Positions 28,631-38,309 are shown, counted from the stretch's first letter. The stretch is 64,000 nt of DNA from Priestia koreensis (GCF_001274935.1 NZ_LILC01000021.1:62001-126000); one strand, 5' to 3'. Notes: generated by a model from the sequence alone, not told the origin. Numbers and translations are program-made.

Positions 28631-29350
28631 TTACGCAGATTCTTTTAGTTTATTCTTTTGGCTATTTTTACGATTTGTAAGATATCCTGCAAGTAAAACT
28701 AGGGCTGTAATAATTCCCACGATAACGTAGCCAATTACACCATGAGGAAGTTTCACAAGGTCGTTCAAGCTTTCATCTTTAAGAATCATATCGCCTGCTG
28801 TCCATGCTAAGATCCCTGCTCCGATGTAACCGATCCACGCGAATTTCTCCATTGCCTTTACGATTGCTTTTGAACCGAAAATCATAATTGGAATACTGAT
28901 TAAAACTCCGATTGCAATCATTAAGATGTTACCGTGAGCAGCTCCTGCTACCGCCACGACGTTATCAAGACTCATAACGGCATCAGCAATGATGATTGTC
29001 TGAATTGACTTCGCTAAGCTGTTACTAGACTTAATATCTGCTTCGCCTTCTTCTTCTACTAATACCTTGTACGCGATCCACACAAGTAAAAGACCACCGA
29101 TAAGGTGAACGAACGGAATTTTTAATAAGTACACAATAATAGCTGCTAAACCAATTCGGAGCACAACAGCTCCAACCGTCCCCCAAAAGATCGCTTTATT
29201 TTGCTGATCTTTCGGCAAACTTCTTGTTGCCATCGCAATCACGACCGCATTATCCCCTGATAAAATAATATCAATAAGGATAATTTTGACTAGAGCAACT
29301 AATGCGCCTGACGACACAACAGCTCCAATGGTAAAGAATAAGTCATTCAT
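28631..29350 (-). CDS. yceF: TerC-family membrane protein YceF
   Basis: 239 residues, about seven membrane helices. The TerC acidic motif is IILIDIILSGDNAVVIAMATR near the N-terminus, repeated as IADAVMSLDNVVAVAGA; these paired Asp-Asn residues probably bind metal. Homologues in this family have manganese-export activity (MeeF/MeeY-type) in B. subtilis. Located 32 bases after yceE in the operon. Confidence 0.9.
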   Translation of the reverse strand: MNDLFFTIGAVVSSGALVALVKIILIDIILSGDNAVVIAMATRSLPKDQQNKAIFWGTVGAVVLRIGLAAIIVYLLKIPFVHLIGGLLLVWIAYKVLVEEEGEADIKSSNSLAKSIQTIIIADAVMSLDNVVAVAGAAHGNILMIAIGVLISIPIMIFGSKAIVKAMEKFAWIGYIGAGILAWTAGDMILKDESLNDLVKLPHGVIGYVIVGIITALVLLAGYLTNRKNSQKNKLKESA

Positions 29351-29382
29351 CTTTTACTATCTCCTTTTTCTTTTCACAGGTT

Positions 29383-29961
29383 TTACACCTGTAGCCCATA
29401 GTTACGACACAGCGCAGCTAATCCACCTGAGAAGCCGCTACCAATCGCATTAAACTTCCATTCTCCATTATGCTTGTAAAGTTCGCATATGACAACCGCT
29501 GTTTCGATTGAAAAATCTTCTCCTAAGTCATAGCGCATAACTTCCTGGTCTGAATCCGCATCTACCACACGAACAAACGCATTTGAGACTTGACCAAAGT
29601 TCTGACGGCGAGCCTCAGCATCATGGATCGTAACCGTAATTCCCACCCGTTCAACGTGGGAAGGCATCGCGGCAAAATCGACGATTAGTTGCTCATCATC
29701 GCCTTCTCCTTCACCAGTGCGATTATCGCCTGTATGCTCAACTGCACCCGTAGGACTTTTTAAGTTGTTATAAAAAATAAACTCTTCATCGTTTTCTACT
29801 TTACCAGATGCATTAGCTAAAAACGCTGATGCATCTAAGTCGAAGTCGTGGCCCCCGCTATATTTATTTGTATCCCAGCCAAGTCCAATGACCACTTTTG
29901 TCAAACCAGGGTTTGTTTTTGTCAGGTCAACACGCTGACCTTTTGATAGTGTAATTGACAT
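29383..29961 (-). CDS. yceE: TerD-family calcium-binding stress protein YceE
   Basis: 192 residues. Metal-binding TerD signatures [15 protein letters not shown] and [16 protein letters not shown] are intact, followed by [13 protein letters not shown] and the [12 protein letters not shown] end. TerD domains bind Ca in structures and are linked to stress and phage defence in Ter systems. Third of three TerD paralogues in this operon. Confidence 0.9.
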   Translation of the reverse strand: MSITLSKGQRVDLTKTNPGLTKVVIGLGWDTNKYSGGHDFDLDASAFLANASGKVENDEEFIFYNNLKSPTGAVEHTGDNRTGEGEGDDEQLIVDFAAMPSHVERVGITVTIHDAEARRQNFGQVSNAFVRVVDADSDQEVMRYDLGEDFSIETAVVICELYKHNGEWKFNAIGSGFSGGLAALCRNYGLQV

Positions 29962-29989
29962 ATTTATTCCCCCATTTTACATCTTTTTA

Positions 29990-30028
29990 AAAAAGAGAGG
30001 ACGCCCTGCCCATTATCCTCCCTTTTTT
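29990..30028 (-). terminator. internal hairpin between yceD and yceE
   Basis: AGAGAGGA (29994-30001) pairs with TCCTCCCT (30016-30023) with a mismatch, followed by T6 on the minus strand. It may cause step-down expression within the operon. Confidence 0.6.
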
Positions 30029-30038
30029 ATGCATTTAC

Positions 30039-30614
30039 TTACGCTAATCCGAAATCTTTTACTAAAGCTCCTAGACCGCCCTGATAACCGCTTCCGATTG
30101 CGCTGAATTTCCATTCTTCATTGTGGCGATAAAGCTCACCTACTACGATCGCTGTTTCAATAGAGAAATCTTCCCCAAGGTCGTAACGAATAAGTTCTTC
30201 ACCCGTTGATTCGTTTAGAATACGAACGTATGAGTTGCTTACTTGACCAAAGTTTTGATTGCGTTCTTCACCTTCATGGATCGTGATCGTAAAGGCAATT
30301 TTTTTAATGTTCACTGGTACATTTTTAAGGTTAACCGTTACTTGCTCATCATCACCTGATCCAGCGCCTGTGCGGTTATCTCCTGTATGAACAACTGCCC
30401 CATTTGCACCTGTTGTGTTGTTATAGAAAACAAAATCTGCTTCTGAAGCAGCTTGCCCATTTTCATTTAGCAAGAAAACAGAAGAATCTAGGTCAAAGTC
30501 GTTGCCACCGTCATACTTATTTACGTCCCACCCTAATCCTACAACAACGCTTGTTAGACCAGGATTTGTTTTTGTTAAATCAACCTTTTGTCCTTTTGAT
30601 AGATTAATAGCCAT
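30039..30614 (-). CDS. yceD: TerD-family calcium-binding stress protein YceD
   Basis: 191 residues from [13 protein letters not shown], with GGAGAG about 8 bases upstream; the in-frame upstream ATG lacks a site. TerD motifs [15 protein letters not shown] and [16 protein letters not shown] are intact. Closely similar to yceE, so these two are the youngest duplicates in the operon. Confidence 0.9.
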   Translation of the reverse strand: MAINLSKGQKVDLTKTNPGLTSVVVGLGWDVNKYDGGNDFDLDSSVFLLNENGQAASEADFVFYNNTTGANGAVVHTGDNRTGAGSGDDEQVTVNLKNVPVNIKKIAFTITIHEGEERNQNFGQVSNSYVRILNESTGEELIRYDLGEDFSIETAIVVGELYRHNEEWKFSAIGSGYQGGLGALVKDFGLA

Positions 30615-30660
30615 CGTTAATCTCTCCTTCAATTAATTATAATGATTACCATACCTTCTA

Positions 30661-31254
30661 TTAAGAGTATTTGCTAGCAACTTGAGAAATGGAGATGTCT
30701 TTTGTTCCCTCACCGACGGCGGAGAATTTCCACTCACCGCCATGGCGATAAAGTTCTCCCGCAAACAGTGTTGTTAGCCCCGAAAAATTGTCGGTAATGT
30801 TATAGTGAACAAGCTCATTGTTTGAAGACGCATCGACAATTCGAATAAACGCATTTTGAATCATGCCAAAATCTTGATGACGCTTGTCCGCATCGTAAAT
30901 ATTCACAACAAATACTAGTTTATGTACAATAGACGGCACTTTTTTTAAATCAACGAAGATTTGTTCATCGTCTCCGTCACCGTGTCCTGTTAAATTATCG
31001 CCAGAGTGACGAATACTTTGACAAGCGCTTTCTCTGTTTCCAAAATAAATAACTTTGCGCTGACTGCGAAGCTTTCCATCTTCATCTAGCATTAGCACAG
31101 AAGCGTCGCAATCAATGTTCGCTCCGCCTCCACCAAATCCAAGGAAACTTTTCTTCTTTACAGGATCCCAGCCTAGACCCACCAACAATTTAGACAGTCC
31201 CTGCTGACCTTTGGTTAAATCAATTTTTTGACCTTTTGTTAACGAAATTGCCAT
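30661..31254 (-). CDS. yceC: TerD-family stress protein YceC
   Basis: 197 residues (B. subtilis YceC is 199). The most divergent of the three TerD proteins: a KKKSFLGFGGGGANIDCDAS insertion replaces the usual DFDLD with an IDCD site, and HSGDNLTGHGDGDDEQ follows. First gene of the yceCDEFGH operon. RBS AGGAGG. Sigma-W promoter at 31372-31398. Confidence 0.9.
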   Translation of the reverse strand: MAISLTKGQKIDLTKGQQGLSKLLVGLGWDPVKKKSFLGFGGGGANIDCDASVLMLDEDGKLRSQRKVIYFGNRESACQSIRHSGDNLTGHGDGDDEQIFVDLKKVPSIVHKLVFVVNIYDADKRHQDFGMIQNAFIRIVDASSNNELVHYNITDNFSGLTTLFAGELYRHGGEWKFSAVGEGTKDISISQVASKYS

Positions 31255-31371
31255 GTGTACTCCTCCTACTCTTTCATAAGGATAGCATAGTTTTCAGACA
31301 TATTACCACCGATGGATAATACCTTAAACATTTTTTTCCTTTTTTGTTTTTAGTACCTCTGTATCTAGTTC

Positions 31372-31398
31372 TACGTTTTGATTCATCAAAAGGTTTCA
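31372..31398 (-). promoter_or_regulatory. sigma-W type promoter of the yce operon
   Basis: On the minus strand TGAAAC (31393-31398), exactly 17 bases, CGTA (31372-31375). It is about 120 bases upstream of yceC, so the leader is fairly long. In B. subtilis yceC is known to be an extracytoplasmic-sigma target. Confidence 0.82.
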
Positions 31399-31484
31399 TT
31401 TTTCGCCACAATTTTGTCATTTTTCTAGAATTCAGTAATTATATTGAACAGAAGGAACCACTTTTAGTTAACTATGTACTTTCG

Positions 31485-31931
31485 CTAAAGAGTAAACATG
31501 GCAAACTGCTCTCCTCCAGGTCCTCGCTCTGTCTCAACAAACCCAACTTTTCTGTACATCTTCTTGGCACCAATATTGTCAGGATGGTAATCAATCATAA
31601 TACATGGGATGTTGGTAGAATTCCATTTTTCAATATCTTCAATGACAAGTAGCATCGCCTTTTTTCCTAAGCCCTTACCTTGAAAACGTTGATCAATCAT
31701 AAAGCGATAAATCCAATAATTTCCGTCTTCTTCATCAATTCCGTACATCGTAAAACCAATCATTTCCTCATCTCGATAAATGGCTTTTGTTTTGAAGTTT
31801 TCAAGAAACTGTACTTCTACCATCGAATATAGATTCGAGGCAATAAATGATTTCTGTTCTTCCTTTAGCGATAACCGGGCGACCTCTTTCCAGTTCCCTT
31901 TATTAACGCTCCGTAACACCACGTGAGCCAT
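31485..31931 (-). CDS. GNAT acetyltransferase, PaiA/BltD-like
   Basis: 148 residues. Motif A is WIYRFMIDQRFQGKGLGKKAM and motif B IMIDYHPDNIGAKKMYRKVGF, close to spermidine/spermine N-acetyltransferases such as BltD. The polyamine substrate is a guess from overall pattern. ATG at 31931 is chosen since AGGAG lies 6 bases before it; the ATG two codons earlier abuts the site. Confidence 0.72.
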   Translation of the reverse strand: MAHVVLRSVNKGNWKEVARLSLKEEQKSFIASNLYSMVEVQFLENFKTKAIYRDEEMIGFTMYGIDEEDGNYWIYRFMIDQRFQGKGLGKKAMLLVIEDIEKWNSTNIPCIMIDYHPDNIGAKKMYRKVGFVETERGPGGEQFAMFTL

Positions 31932-32006
31932 TTCCATCTCCTCTTTCGCTATTTTCTTGGGCTCATTTTAACATAAAATGGAATTAAACAAACAGATAAT
32001 TCTCCT

Positions 32007-32039
32007 ATAAAAAAAGCAGACCCCGCGGGGCCTGCTTTT
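32007..32039 (-). terminator. terminator of the SLH-CAP gene
   Basis: AGCAG-ACCCCGCGGGG-CTGCT hairpin (32015-32035), very GC-rich, then T7 on the minus strand. Confidence 0.88.
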
Positions 32040-33499
32040 TATGGAGTAAAATAATCTTCTGTGTAGTATGGCAGATTGTCTTTGTTTGAGACAACACCAA
32101 CTCCAAGATACGTCCATTTTGGTTGTAAAATATTGGTGCGGTGGCTCATGGAGTTCATCAGCGCTTCGTGCGCATAAATGCTACTGAACTGACCCATTGC
32201 AATATTTTCACCTGCAATTGAATAGCGAATGCCATCCTTATGCATACGATCAAACGGTGATTCTACTTGCTTGTTGTAGTGATCAAAATAATTGTTTTTT
32301 GCCATATCCGCACTATGTCGCTTTGCTGTTCCTGCAACAGTCGAATTCCATTTTAAAATAGAGAATCCTTCTTTTTTGCGAGTCGCATTGGTTAAATCGA
32401 ACAATTGGTAAGCGAAACCTTGTTGAACAGAAAGGCTTTTGGAACCATAATAACCGCTCTTGCTCATTTCAACTTCTTTTTTGACTAATTGTACCGCTGT
32501 TAGCGTATTGCTGCGGAATTTATCATAAAAGAACGTTACATACGTACCGTTTATTAGATACGTATCATACTGATCATCGGCGATCTCATAATTTGTTCCA
32601 TTTTTTTGAACATACTTCAGAGGTGCACCTAGCACTTGACGAACCTGCGTTTTACGAGAACCAATTTTAATTCCCTTTGGTCCATTAAATACAGGCTGAT
32701 TTGTGTACAGCGCTCCAACCTTTCCATTATGGTAGCTTACCATAAAGAAATTCTGATAGTTTTGATGATACGTATTCCACTGTGCACCGTATTCGTTTTG
32801 TGTGGCGCGAATAGGCGCACCAAATTTCCCTCTTACGGTAGAAGCGGAATCATCAATGTTAATTCCACGGATTGAATACGCTTTTGGTAGTTTCGGTGTT
32901 GTTTGCGCTACCTTCTTAATCGTGCTTGGCACAGAGCTTGTAGACAATCGGTAGATAAATGTTACGGCGTCTGCTCTTGAAAGCGTACTGTTTGGATTAA
33001 ATGCTTCATATGTTTTAACCGTTTTACCATTTTTGATTGTACCTGCTGATAATTGATTCGTATAAAACCATTGAATAGCTTGATACTCTGAAAGATCTTT
33101 CCCTGTTACGGCGTCTGCTAAAATTCGCGCTGCGTTTCCACGTCGGAGTGGTTTAGCCTCTGTTTCGCTTTTTACTGGTAGCTGATAATGACTCGCTAAC
33201 TTGTACTGAGCAAAAGGCTGACTCGTTGCTTCCAGATTTTTCGGATCCAAATATCGAAGGAGCATGGTTACATACTGACCTTCCGTTACTTGCGCAGTCG
33301 GTTTTAACTTTCCTTCTCCTTTAAACCCCTGGATGATGCCTTTTTCTACTCCCCAAGACATTGAATCTGCCCAGTAAGCAGTCTGACTATAATCAGAATA
33401 AGACGCTGCGCCGCTTTTAGCTGACACGTCTCCTTTATGATGCAGAGGAATATGTAAGCAAAGGAAAAGTGCTACAAGGAAACTTGTAAGTTTTTTCAA
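32039..33499 (-). CDS. secreted SLH-domain and CAP-domain protein
   Basis: 486 residues. A signal peptide (MKKLTSFLVALFLCLHIPLH) is followed by SLH-type repeats (about 35-190), which anchor to pyruvylated secondary wall polymer. A CAP-associated N domain covers about 205-345 (GINIDDSASTVRGKFG and the KIGSRKTQVRQVLGAP repeat). A SCP/CAP domain ends the protein (about 365-486) with RHSADMAKNNYFDH and ENIAMGQ cavity histidine/glutamate residues. YkwD/YhcR-like CAP proteins act in spores or the wall; the function is unclear. The SLH fusion places this one at the cell surface. Confidence 0.88.
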   Translation of the reverse strand: MKKLTSFLVALFLCLHIPLHHKGDVSAKSGAASYSDYSQTAYWADSMSWGVEKGIIQGFKGEGKLKPTAQVTEGQYVTMLLRYLDPKNLEATSQPFAQYKLASHYQLPVKSETEAKPLRRGNAARILADAVTGKDLSEYQAIQWFYTNQLSAGTIKNGKTVKTYEAFNPNSTLSRADAVTFIYRLSTSSVPSTIKKVAQTTPKLPKAYSIRGINIDDSASTVRGKFGAPIRATQNEYGAQWNTYHQNYQNFFMVSYHNGKVGALYTNQPVFNGPKGIKIGSRKTQVRQVLGAPLKYVQKNGTNYEIADDQYDTYLINGTYVTFFYDKFRSNTLTAVQLVKKEVEMSKSGYYGSKSLSVQQGFAYQLFDLTNATRKKEGFSILKWNSTVAGTAKRHSADMAKNNYFDHYNKQVESPFDRMHKDGIRYSIAGENIAMGQFSSIYAHEALMNSMSHRTNILQPKWTYLGVGVVSNKDNLPYYTEDYFTP

Positions 33500-33682
33500 T
33501 CGACTGTCACCTCCCTATCAATCTCACAAATTATTATAACAAACTATCGAACGAAACTTGACCAACGAGTATGCAATTTTCCATAATTGATTACAAAGAC
33601 GTGTTTTCCCCATAAATTAGGATGTAATACTAGGAATAACTTCTATCGGCAACTAACTAAAATAAGAAAAAAGACCCATGAC

Positions 33683-34165
33683 CTACTTCCACACTTCGTT
33701 TAGCTTATCGGAGTAAAATAAAATTGCTTTTTTATATGCTTGAATGCCTTCGTGATTAGATGTTTCCGCTACCGCGGTAAGCAAAAGCGTCATCGCGCCT
33801 TCATACTCGTGTTGGTTATACATTACCATTGAACAAAACACCGCTAATTCAGCAGCTTCAGGAAACTCTTTCATTCCTTGTTCAAGTGTTCGCCTCGCCT
33901 GATCGTATTCACCAATTGTTCGGTAGGTACTTCCAAGACCTAAAAAGGCTCCCTTTCTGTCTTCTCCGTCTAAACCGTTTTGAAGCGCCTTTTCATAATA
34001 CGGGACTGCCTCTATTTCCAGACCAAGCGCGTCATGAACCCAAGCCGTTTGATACAGAACTTCTGGATTTTCTGGATACTCCTTTACAAGAGACAAAAGA
34101 AGATCTCTCGCATCCTGCGTTTCTCCCTGCTCCCTTTTTTTAATTGCTAGCAACAATTCCTTCAC
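33683..34165 (-). CDS. tetratricopeptide (TPR_5-type) protein
   Basis: 160 residues of alpha-helical repeats: EYPENPEVLYQTAWVHDALG, AVPYYEKALQNGLDGEDRKG and GEYDQARRTLEQGMKEFPE follow the TPR pattern, about four repeats. Likely a protein-protein scaffold. The start GTG at 34165 is preferred, with AAGGGG about 9 bases upstream. No partner genes adjacent. Confidence 0.72.
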   Translation of the reverse strand: MKELLLAIKKREQGETQDARDLLLSLVKEYPENPEVLYQTAWVHDALGLEIEAVPYYEKALQNGLDGEDRKGAFLGLGSTYRTIGEYDQARRTLEQGMKEFPEAAELAVFCSMVMYNQHEYEGAMTLLLTAVAETSNHEGIQAYKKAILFYSDKLNEVWK

Positions 34166-34217
34166 ATCAAACACCCCTTTTTTTGTTATTTTATCAAACA
34201 AAAGGAAATGTTTCCTC

Positions 34218-34251
34218 AAAAAAGAACGACGCATCGAATGCGCCGTTCCTT
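34218..34251 (-). terminator. terminator of the NSS transporter gene
   Basis: GAACG-ACGCAT pairs with ATGCGC-CGTTC (34224-34248), then T6 on the minus strand; it overlaps the start region of the TPR gene. Confidence 0.78.
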
Positions 34252-35589
34252 TTAAATGATATTTAATACGTCTAAGAAGACAATGATAATTAAAATAGGC
34301 GCAATATAGCGAAGTGCTAACAGCCAGAGGGCAAACCAGCGCTTTACGTTTGAAGATCCATAGCTAAATTCTTGGATGAGCACCTCTTTTTTCATTTTTA
34401 ACGGAACAAAAATGGAGATAAGCAATGCACCAAGCGGCATTAAAATGTTGCTAACTAAAAAGTCTTCGGCATCAAAAATAATTTTCCCCGCTATCTTCAC
34501 GTCTCCTAATACCCCAAACGACAAAGCAGCAGGAATTCCAACTAGGAATATAATGAGCCCTGCACTCCAGGATATTTTTTTTCGCTTCGTTTGTTCGCCT
34601 TTTGCAAGAGCGGCAACGATTATTTCAAGCATCGAAAACGCGGATGTTAGCGTCGCGAATAAAAATAGGGCTAAAAATAATACTTGAAAGACTACGCCAA
34701 ATGGAAGCTGTGAAAAGATTGAAGGCAACACAATGAATAGTAGTCCAGGTCCTGCTTCAGGCTTAAAGCCCATCGAAAACACGGCCGGAAAAATCGCGAG
34801 TCCAGCTAAAAGGGAAATGCTAATATTCATAATGGAAATGGAAACCGCTGATTTGGGTAAGTTTTGTTCTTTCGTTAAATAGGAACTGTAGGTGAGCATA
34901 ACGGACACCCCTACACTTAACGAGAAAAACGACTGACCCATTGCATCCAGTATGCTTCTCGAAGTTAATTTCGAAAAGTCAGGCTTTAAGAAAAATGACA
35001 CACCCTCCATCGCATGTGGAAGCGTAAGAGATCGAAAAATAATGGCGATAAATAGAACAAACAATCCCGGCATTAAATATTTATTGGCCGCTTCAATCCC
35101 GTTTTGAATCCCTCTTGATACGACTAAAATCGTAATCAGCATAAACAATAACTGTGATCCAACGGCCACGTATGGGTTCGCAATCGTTTTCTCAAAATGT
35201 GCGGCGTAGTCTGTCACATGAAATAGCTGACCTGTCATACTTGAAACTACGTATTGAATAATCCACCCACCAACAACGCTATAGAAAGAAAGTAAAATAA
35301 AACATGTGATGACACCTATGTATCCTGTAATGCTCCAACCACTGTTTGGGGCAACTGCCTGATAGGCACGAATGGCCTCCTTTTGCGTATGGCGACCTAA
35401 CACGAATTCACCCATTAATAATGGAAGTCCAATAACGGCTGTAAATAAAATAAACAATAGAAAAAAAGCGCCGCCTCCGCTTGTTCCTGCTACATAAGGG
35501 AGCTTCCAAATAGCACCAATTCCAATTGCAGAACCTGCTGATGCGAGGATAAAACCAATCTTAGAGGCCCACTGAGCGTTCTGACTCAT
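34252..35589 (-). CDS. sodium-dependent neurotransmitter-symporter family (SNF) transporter
   Basis: 445 residues with about eleven membrane helices. The sodium/substrate motif is [20 protein letters not shown] in helix 1; helix 6 has [15 protein letters not shown]. Belongs to the NSS family (bacterial YocR/YhdH group, MhsT-like) importing amino acids with Na. The amino acid cannot be named. The C-terminus is basic and cytoplasmic. Confidence 0.88.
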   Translation of the reverse strand: MSQNAQWASKIGFILASAGSAIGIGAIWKLPYVAGTSGGGAFFLLFILFTAVIGLPLLMGEFVLGRHTQKEAIRAYQAVAPNSGWSITGYIGVITCFILLSFYSVVGGWIIQYVVSSMTGQLFHVTDYAAHFEKTIANPYVAVGSQLLFMLITILVVSRGIQNGIEAANKYLMPGLFVLFIAIIFRSLTLPHAMEGVSFFLKPDFSKLTSRSILDAMGQSFFSLSVGVSVMLTYSSYLTKEQNLPKSAVSISIMNISISLLAGLAIFPAVFSMGFKPEAGPGLLFIVLPSIFSQLPFGVVFQVLFLALFLFATLTSAFSMLEIIVAALAKGEQTKRKKISWSAGLIIFLVGIPAALSFGVLGDVKIAGKIIFDAEDFLVSNILMPLGALLISIFVPLKMKKEVLIQEFSYGSSNVKRWFALWLLALRYIAPILIIIVFLDVLNII

Positions 35590-35700
35590 TGTATTCTCCT
35601 TTCGTCTTTTATCTTTTAATACGTAATTTTCATACTATATCACAGATCAATGGAGTGGAAAAGATCATTTCTAGTTTTTTGTTTACATAATATAATTATA

Positions 35701-35735
35701 AAAAACAACGGACGTGTTTCGTCCGTTGTTTTTTA
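35701..35735. terminator. terminator between lipoprotein and NSS genes
   Basis: AACAACGGAC (35704-35713) and GTCCGTTGTT (35721-35730) are a perfect 10-bp stem with A's left and T's right. Confidence 0.88.
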
Positions 35736-36182
35736 TTCATCCTCTTTTAGCTGCTTTTCCGTTCTTCGATAATCCTCGCTTTTGGAAAACTCTTTTGCTG
35801 AACCGACAAAGAAGTGCTCTTCCGTATAATTTTTATTTTGATTTCCTTCTGTCGCACCATGAATTCGCTTGCCTGGATGGAGTTTCGTTCGCTTTCCATT
35901 ATCGTCAACGTAGTAATACTGGTTTGTAGCCCAGCCTTTATGAGTAAGCAACGATTTCGTTAAGCAATTTCCGTCCTTATTAATTTTAAATACAACGTAT
36001 TTTCCCTCACGCGTTGTTTTGTCGCCTCGTTCTTTATCATATTTAATGTTGACCCATCCCGTGTAATCTTTCGGAATTAAATAAAGACTCGGCTCGCCTG
36101 CTTCATCGTTTTTACAAGCAGCTAACGCAAGCATTGCCGCGCACATCATACATCCTAGCATGATTTTTATACTTTTTTTCAT
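35733..36182 (-). CDS. small lipoprotein (DUF6843-like)
   Basis: 149 residues from MKKSIKIMLGCMMCAAM, with a lipobox LALAAC giving a lipidated Cys. The mature part starts KNDEAGEPSLYLIPKDYTGW, which resembles the YLIP-GY-GWV segment of DUF6843 proteins (tentative). AAGG lies upstream of the ATG at 36182; the longer frame would push the lipobox too far in. Membrane-anchored, function unknown. Confidence 0.6.
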   Translation of the reverse strand: MKKSIKIMLGCMMCAAMLALAACKNDEAGEPSLYLIPKDYTGWVNIKYDKERGDKTTREGKYVVFKINKDGNCLTKSLLTHKGWATNQYYYVDDNGKRTKLHPGKRIHGATEGNQNKNYTEEHFFVGSAKEFSKSEDYRRTEKQLKEDE

Positions 36183-36271
36183 TTCAACCATACCCTTCGC
36201 AGCTGTTTTCCCATAGTGTTTCATACTTTTTAAAAATGTATGTACGAAGAGTGTCAATTTCCTATGTACGT

Positions 36272-37081
36272 TTAATTATCTAACACTTGAATATAGCGAA
36301 CCGCTGACTTTTTCACACGCACTTTCGCATCCTCACGTATTATCTCTCCCCATTTGCTTCCGTAGAGGGTATAAAACGGATACGATTCTAATCGCTTCAT
36401 CATTTGTTTAATTTCACGAATGGGTAGAGGAATTTGGTTCGGATAGCTGTACATGAAGCTTACCCAGCGCTTATCTGCCACTAATTGAATCGTGTCGCCC
36501 GTAAGGAGAACGCCTTTTCCGTCAGCCCCTTTTTCCCAATGCAGAACGGCGCTACCAAGAAAATGTCCCCCAAGTCGGACAATTGTAACATCCTCATTAA
36601 TAACGTGACGATTTCCTTCCCAAAAGGTAATTCGATCACTTTCCCGCATAACAAAAGCCGCATCGTCCGCATGCAAAAAGATTGGACAATCAAATTGTTC
36701 TGCCCATTCGACCATGCTTCCATAGTAATGAGGGTGAGAAATGGCGATGGCATCAATTCCTCCCTCCGCTTTAATCATCGCAATGATTTCTTGATCCATG
36801 TACGAAATACAATCCCATAAAATGTTTCCATGCTCGGTTTTAAGCAATAGTGCTCGCTGCCCAAAACCAAAGGCGGGGCTAATTCCAATCCCTATAAGTC
36901 CTTCCCCCTCCTCACGATGCTCAACTTGATAGCCGTTTTCTCTCATTTCTTCAATCGTCGTCCACGTTTGACCATCGTCTTTTACATACAGGCGCTCATC
37001 TTCGCAAATGGGACAGAACGCGATCGGTTGCCTTTTTGCATTGTACTGTGTTCCACACGTTTGACAAATATAGTGCTTCAT
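36272..37081 (-). CDS. MBL-fold hydrolase with N-terminal zinc ribbon
   Basis: 269 residues. The first 30 hold a rubredoxin-like zinc ribbon (YICQTCGTQYNAKRQPIAFC then CEDERL). The metallo-beta-lactamase fold follows with SHPHYYGSMVEW (the usual HxHxDH is degenerate: SHPHYYG), GGHFLGSAVLHW and LLTGDTIQLV. The altered HxHxxH motif means metal binding and activity may differ. A histidine at HADD is a likely additional ligand. Function unknown, possibly a thiol or nucleic acid hydrolase. Confidence 0.72.
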   Translation of the reverse strand: MKHYICQTCGTQYNAKRQPIAFCPICEDERLYVKDDGQTWTTIEEMRENGYQVEHREEGEGLIGIGISPAFGFGQRALLLKTEHGNILWDCISYMDQEIIAMIKAEGGIDAIAISHPHYYGSMVEWAEQFDCPIFLHADDAAFVMRESDRITFWEGNRHVINEDVTIVRLGGHFLGSAVLHWEKGADGKGVLLTGDTIQLVADKRWVSFMYSYPNQIPLPIREIKQMMKRLESYPFYTLYGSKWGEIIREDAKVRVKKSAVRYIQVLDN

Positions 37082-37182
37082 TGTTCCATCCTCCCTTACT
37101 TCTTTTCACTCATTATATGAAAAACTGGGCGTTCAAGCATTCATCTTGTAAAAAAAGATTCATTTCGGTGAATTTCACTCAA

Positions 37183-37222
37183 AAAAAGCGCGTGTACAAA
37201 CTTCTTTGCACACGCGCTTTCA
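37183..37222 (-). terminator. terminator of the Old Yellow Enzyme gene
   Basis: AGCGCGTGT (37187-37195) and ACACGCGCT (37210-37218) pair perfectly, then T7 on the minus strand. Confidence 0.88.
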
Positions 37223-37236
37223 GTCTTTCTATTTAT

Positions 37237-38292
37237 TTACACAAGTTCTGGTAAATGAGTTTTTGCATCATATTCGACAAGCTCTTCGCCATTTTTCACT
37301 TTTTCAAGGTAATCTGGGTTTGAAATCAATGGACGACCAATCGCCGCTACGTCAATCACACCTTTTTCAAGTGCTTCTTCAGCAAGATCTGGCGTTAAGC
37401 TACCTACACCAATGATTGGGCCATCCCAATATTTACGAGCAAGATCATAAATCGTTTGATCTCCCGCAAATTTTTCTGTGAAGTCAAGAACAGACGGGTG
37501 AATAATTTTTACCCCCACTTCCTTGAACGCTTCTGTAAATGTGCGAATCGCTGCATCTGCATCTTCCCAGCGATACTCAACGTTATCAACTTTATGAGGT
37601 GAGAAGCGAATGATTGTGCGATCTGCGCCGATTGCATCAATCACTTCTTTAATAACCTCTTTCATAAATGTTAAACGACCTGCAAGGTCTCCGCCGTATT
37701 CATCTGTACGCTTATTTGAAACGTCAGAAGCAAACTGATCAATTAAGTAACCGTGTGCTCCGTGAATTTCAACACCGTCAAAACCAGCTTCAATCGCATT
37801 CTTCGCAGCTGCTGCGTAAAGAGACACAACCTCTTTAATGCGACCAATCGTCATTTCTTCCGGCTTATCGTACGGTTTACGGAAACGCGGAACAAGCGCG
37901 TCTACTTGAATAGCAGTTGGTGCTTCAGGCGCAGATCCTTTAATGAGCTCATGATGAGATAAGCGACCTACGTGCCAGATTTGAGCAACGATTGTGCCTC
38001 CTTCTTCGTGAACGGCGTCCGTCACACGTTTCCACGCATGAACTTGCTCACGAGAATACAATCCAGGCACGCCTGGGTTTCCTTTTCCGCGTGGAGTAAC
38101 GACGACCCCTTCACTAATAATTAAGCCAATTCCATCTTTTGCACGCTTACGGTAATACTCGACGATTTGATCATTGACTACTCCCGTATTGTCATCTGCA
38201 AAAGAGCGTGTCATTGGTGCCATTGCTATGCGAGTTTTCAAATTAAATGCGCCGATTTTAGTTGGTTCAAATAATTTACTGTATTTTGTCAT
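37237..38292 (-). CDS. NADH:flavin oxidoreductase, Old Yellow Enzyme (alkene reductase)
   Basis: 351 residues of FMN-barrel type. RIAMAPMTRSFADD near the N-terminus, EIHGAHGYLIDQFASDVSNKR, the LAGRLTFM loop and IIGVGSLTPDLAEE are family hallmarks. The active-site catalytic residues (WHVGR histidine) look intact. Reduces activated C=C or nitro groups with NAD(P)H, often in electrophile stress. Candidate promoter just upstream at 38310-38338. Confidence 0.88.
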   Translation of the reverse strand: MTKYSKLFEPTKIGAFNLKTRIAMAPMTRSFADDNTGVVNDQIVEYYRKRAKDGIGLIISEGVVVTPRGKGNPGVPGLYSREQVHAWKRVTDAVHEEGGTIVAQIWHVGRLSHHELIKGSAPEAPTAIQVDALVPRFRKPYDKPEEMTIGRIKEVVSLYAAAAKNAIEAGFDGVEIHGAHGYLIDQFASDVSNKRTDEYGGDLAGRLTFMKEVIKEVIDAIGADRTIIRFSPHKVDNVEYRWEDADAAIRTFTEAFKEVGVKIIHPSVLDFTEKFAGDQTIYDLARKYWDGPIIGVGSLTPDLAEEALEKGVIDVAAIGRPLISNPDYLEKVKNGEELVEYDAKTHLPELV

Positions 38293-38309
38293 CGTTTCTC
38301 TCCCCTTTT

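Noticed and set aside
28297-28680. 127-codon plus-strand frame over the yceF-yceG gap
   Set aside because: Spans a terminator hairpin and overlaps real genes on the other strand without its own RBS.
30625-30660. Fur-box-like AT-rich sequence between yceC and yceD
   Set aside because: Only a partial match to GATAATGATAATC-type half-sites, placed inside an operon.
31300-31330. Sigma-B promoter before yceC
   Set aside because: GTTTAA is present, but no GGGTAT or GGGAAT follows at 12-15 bases.
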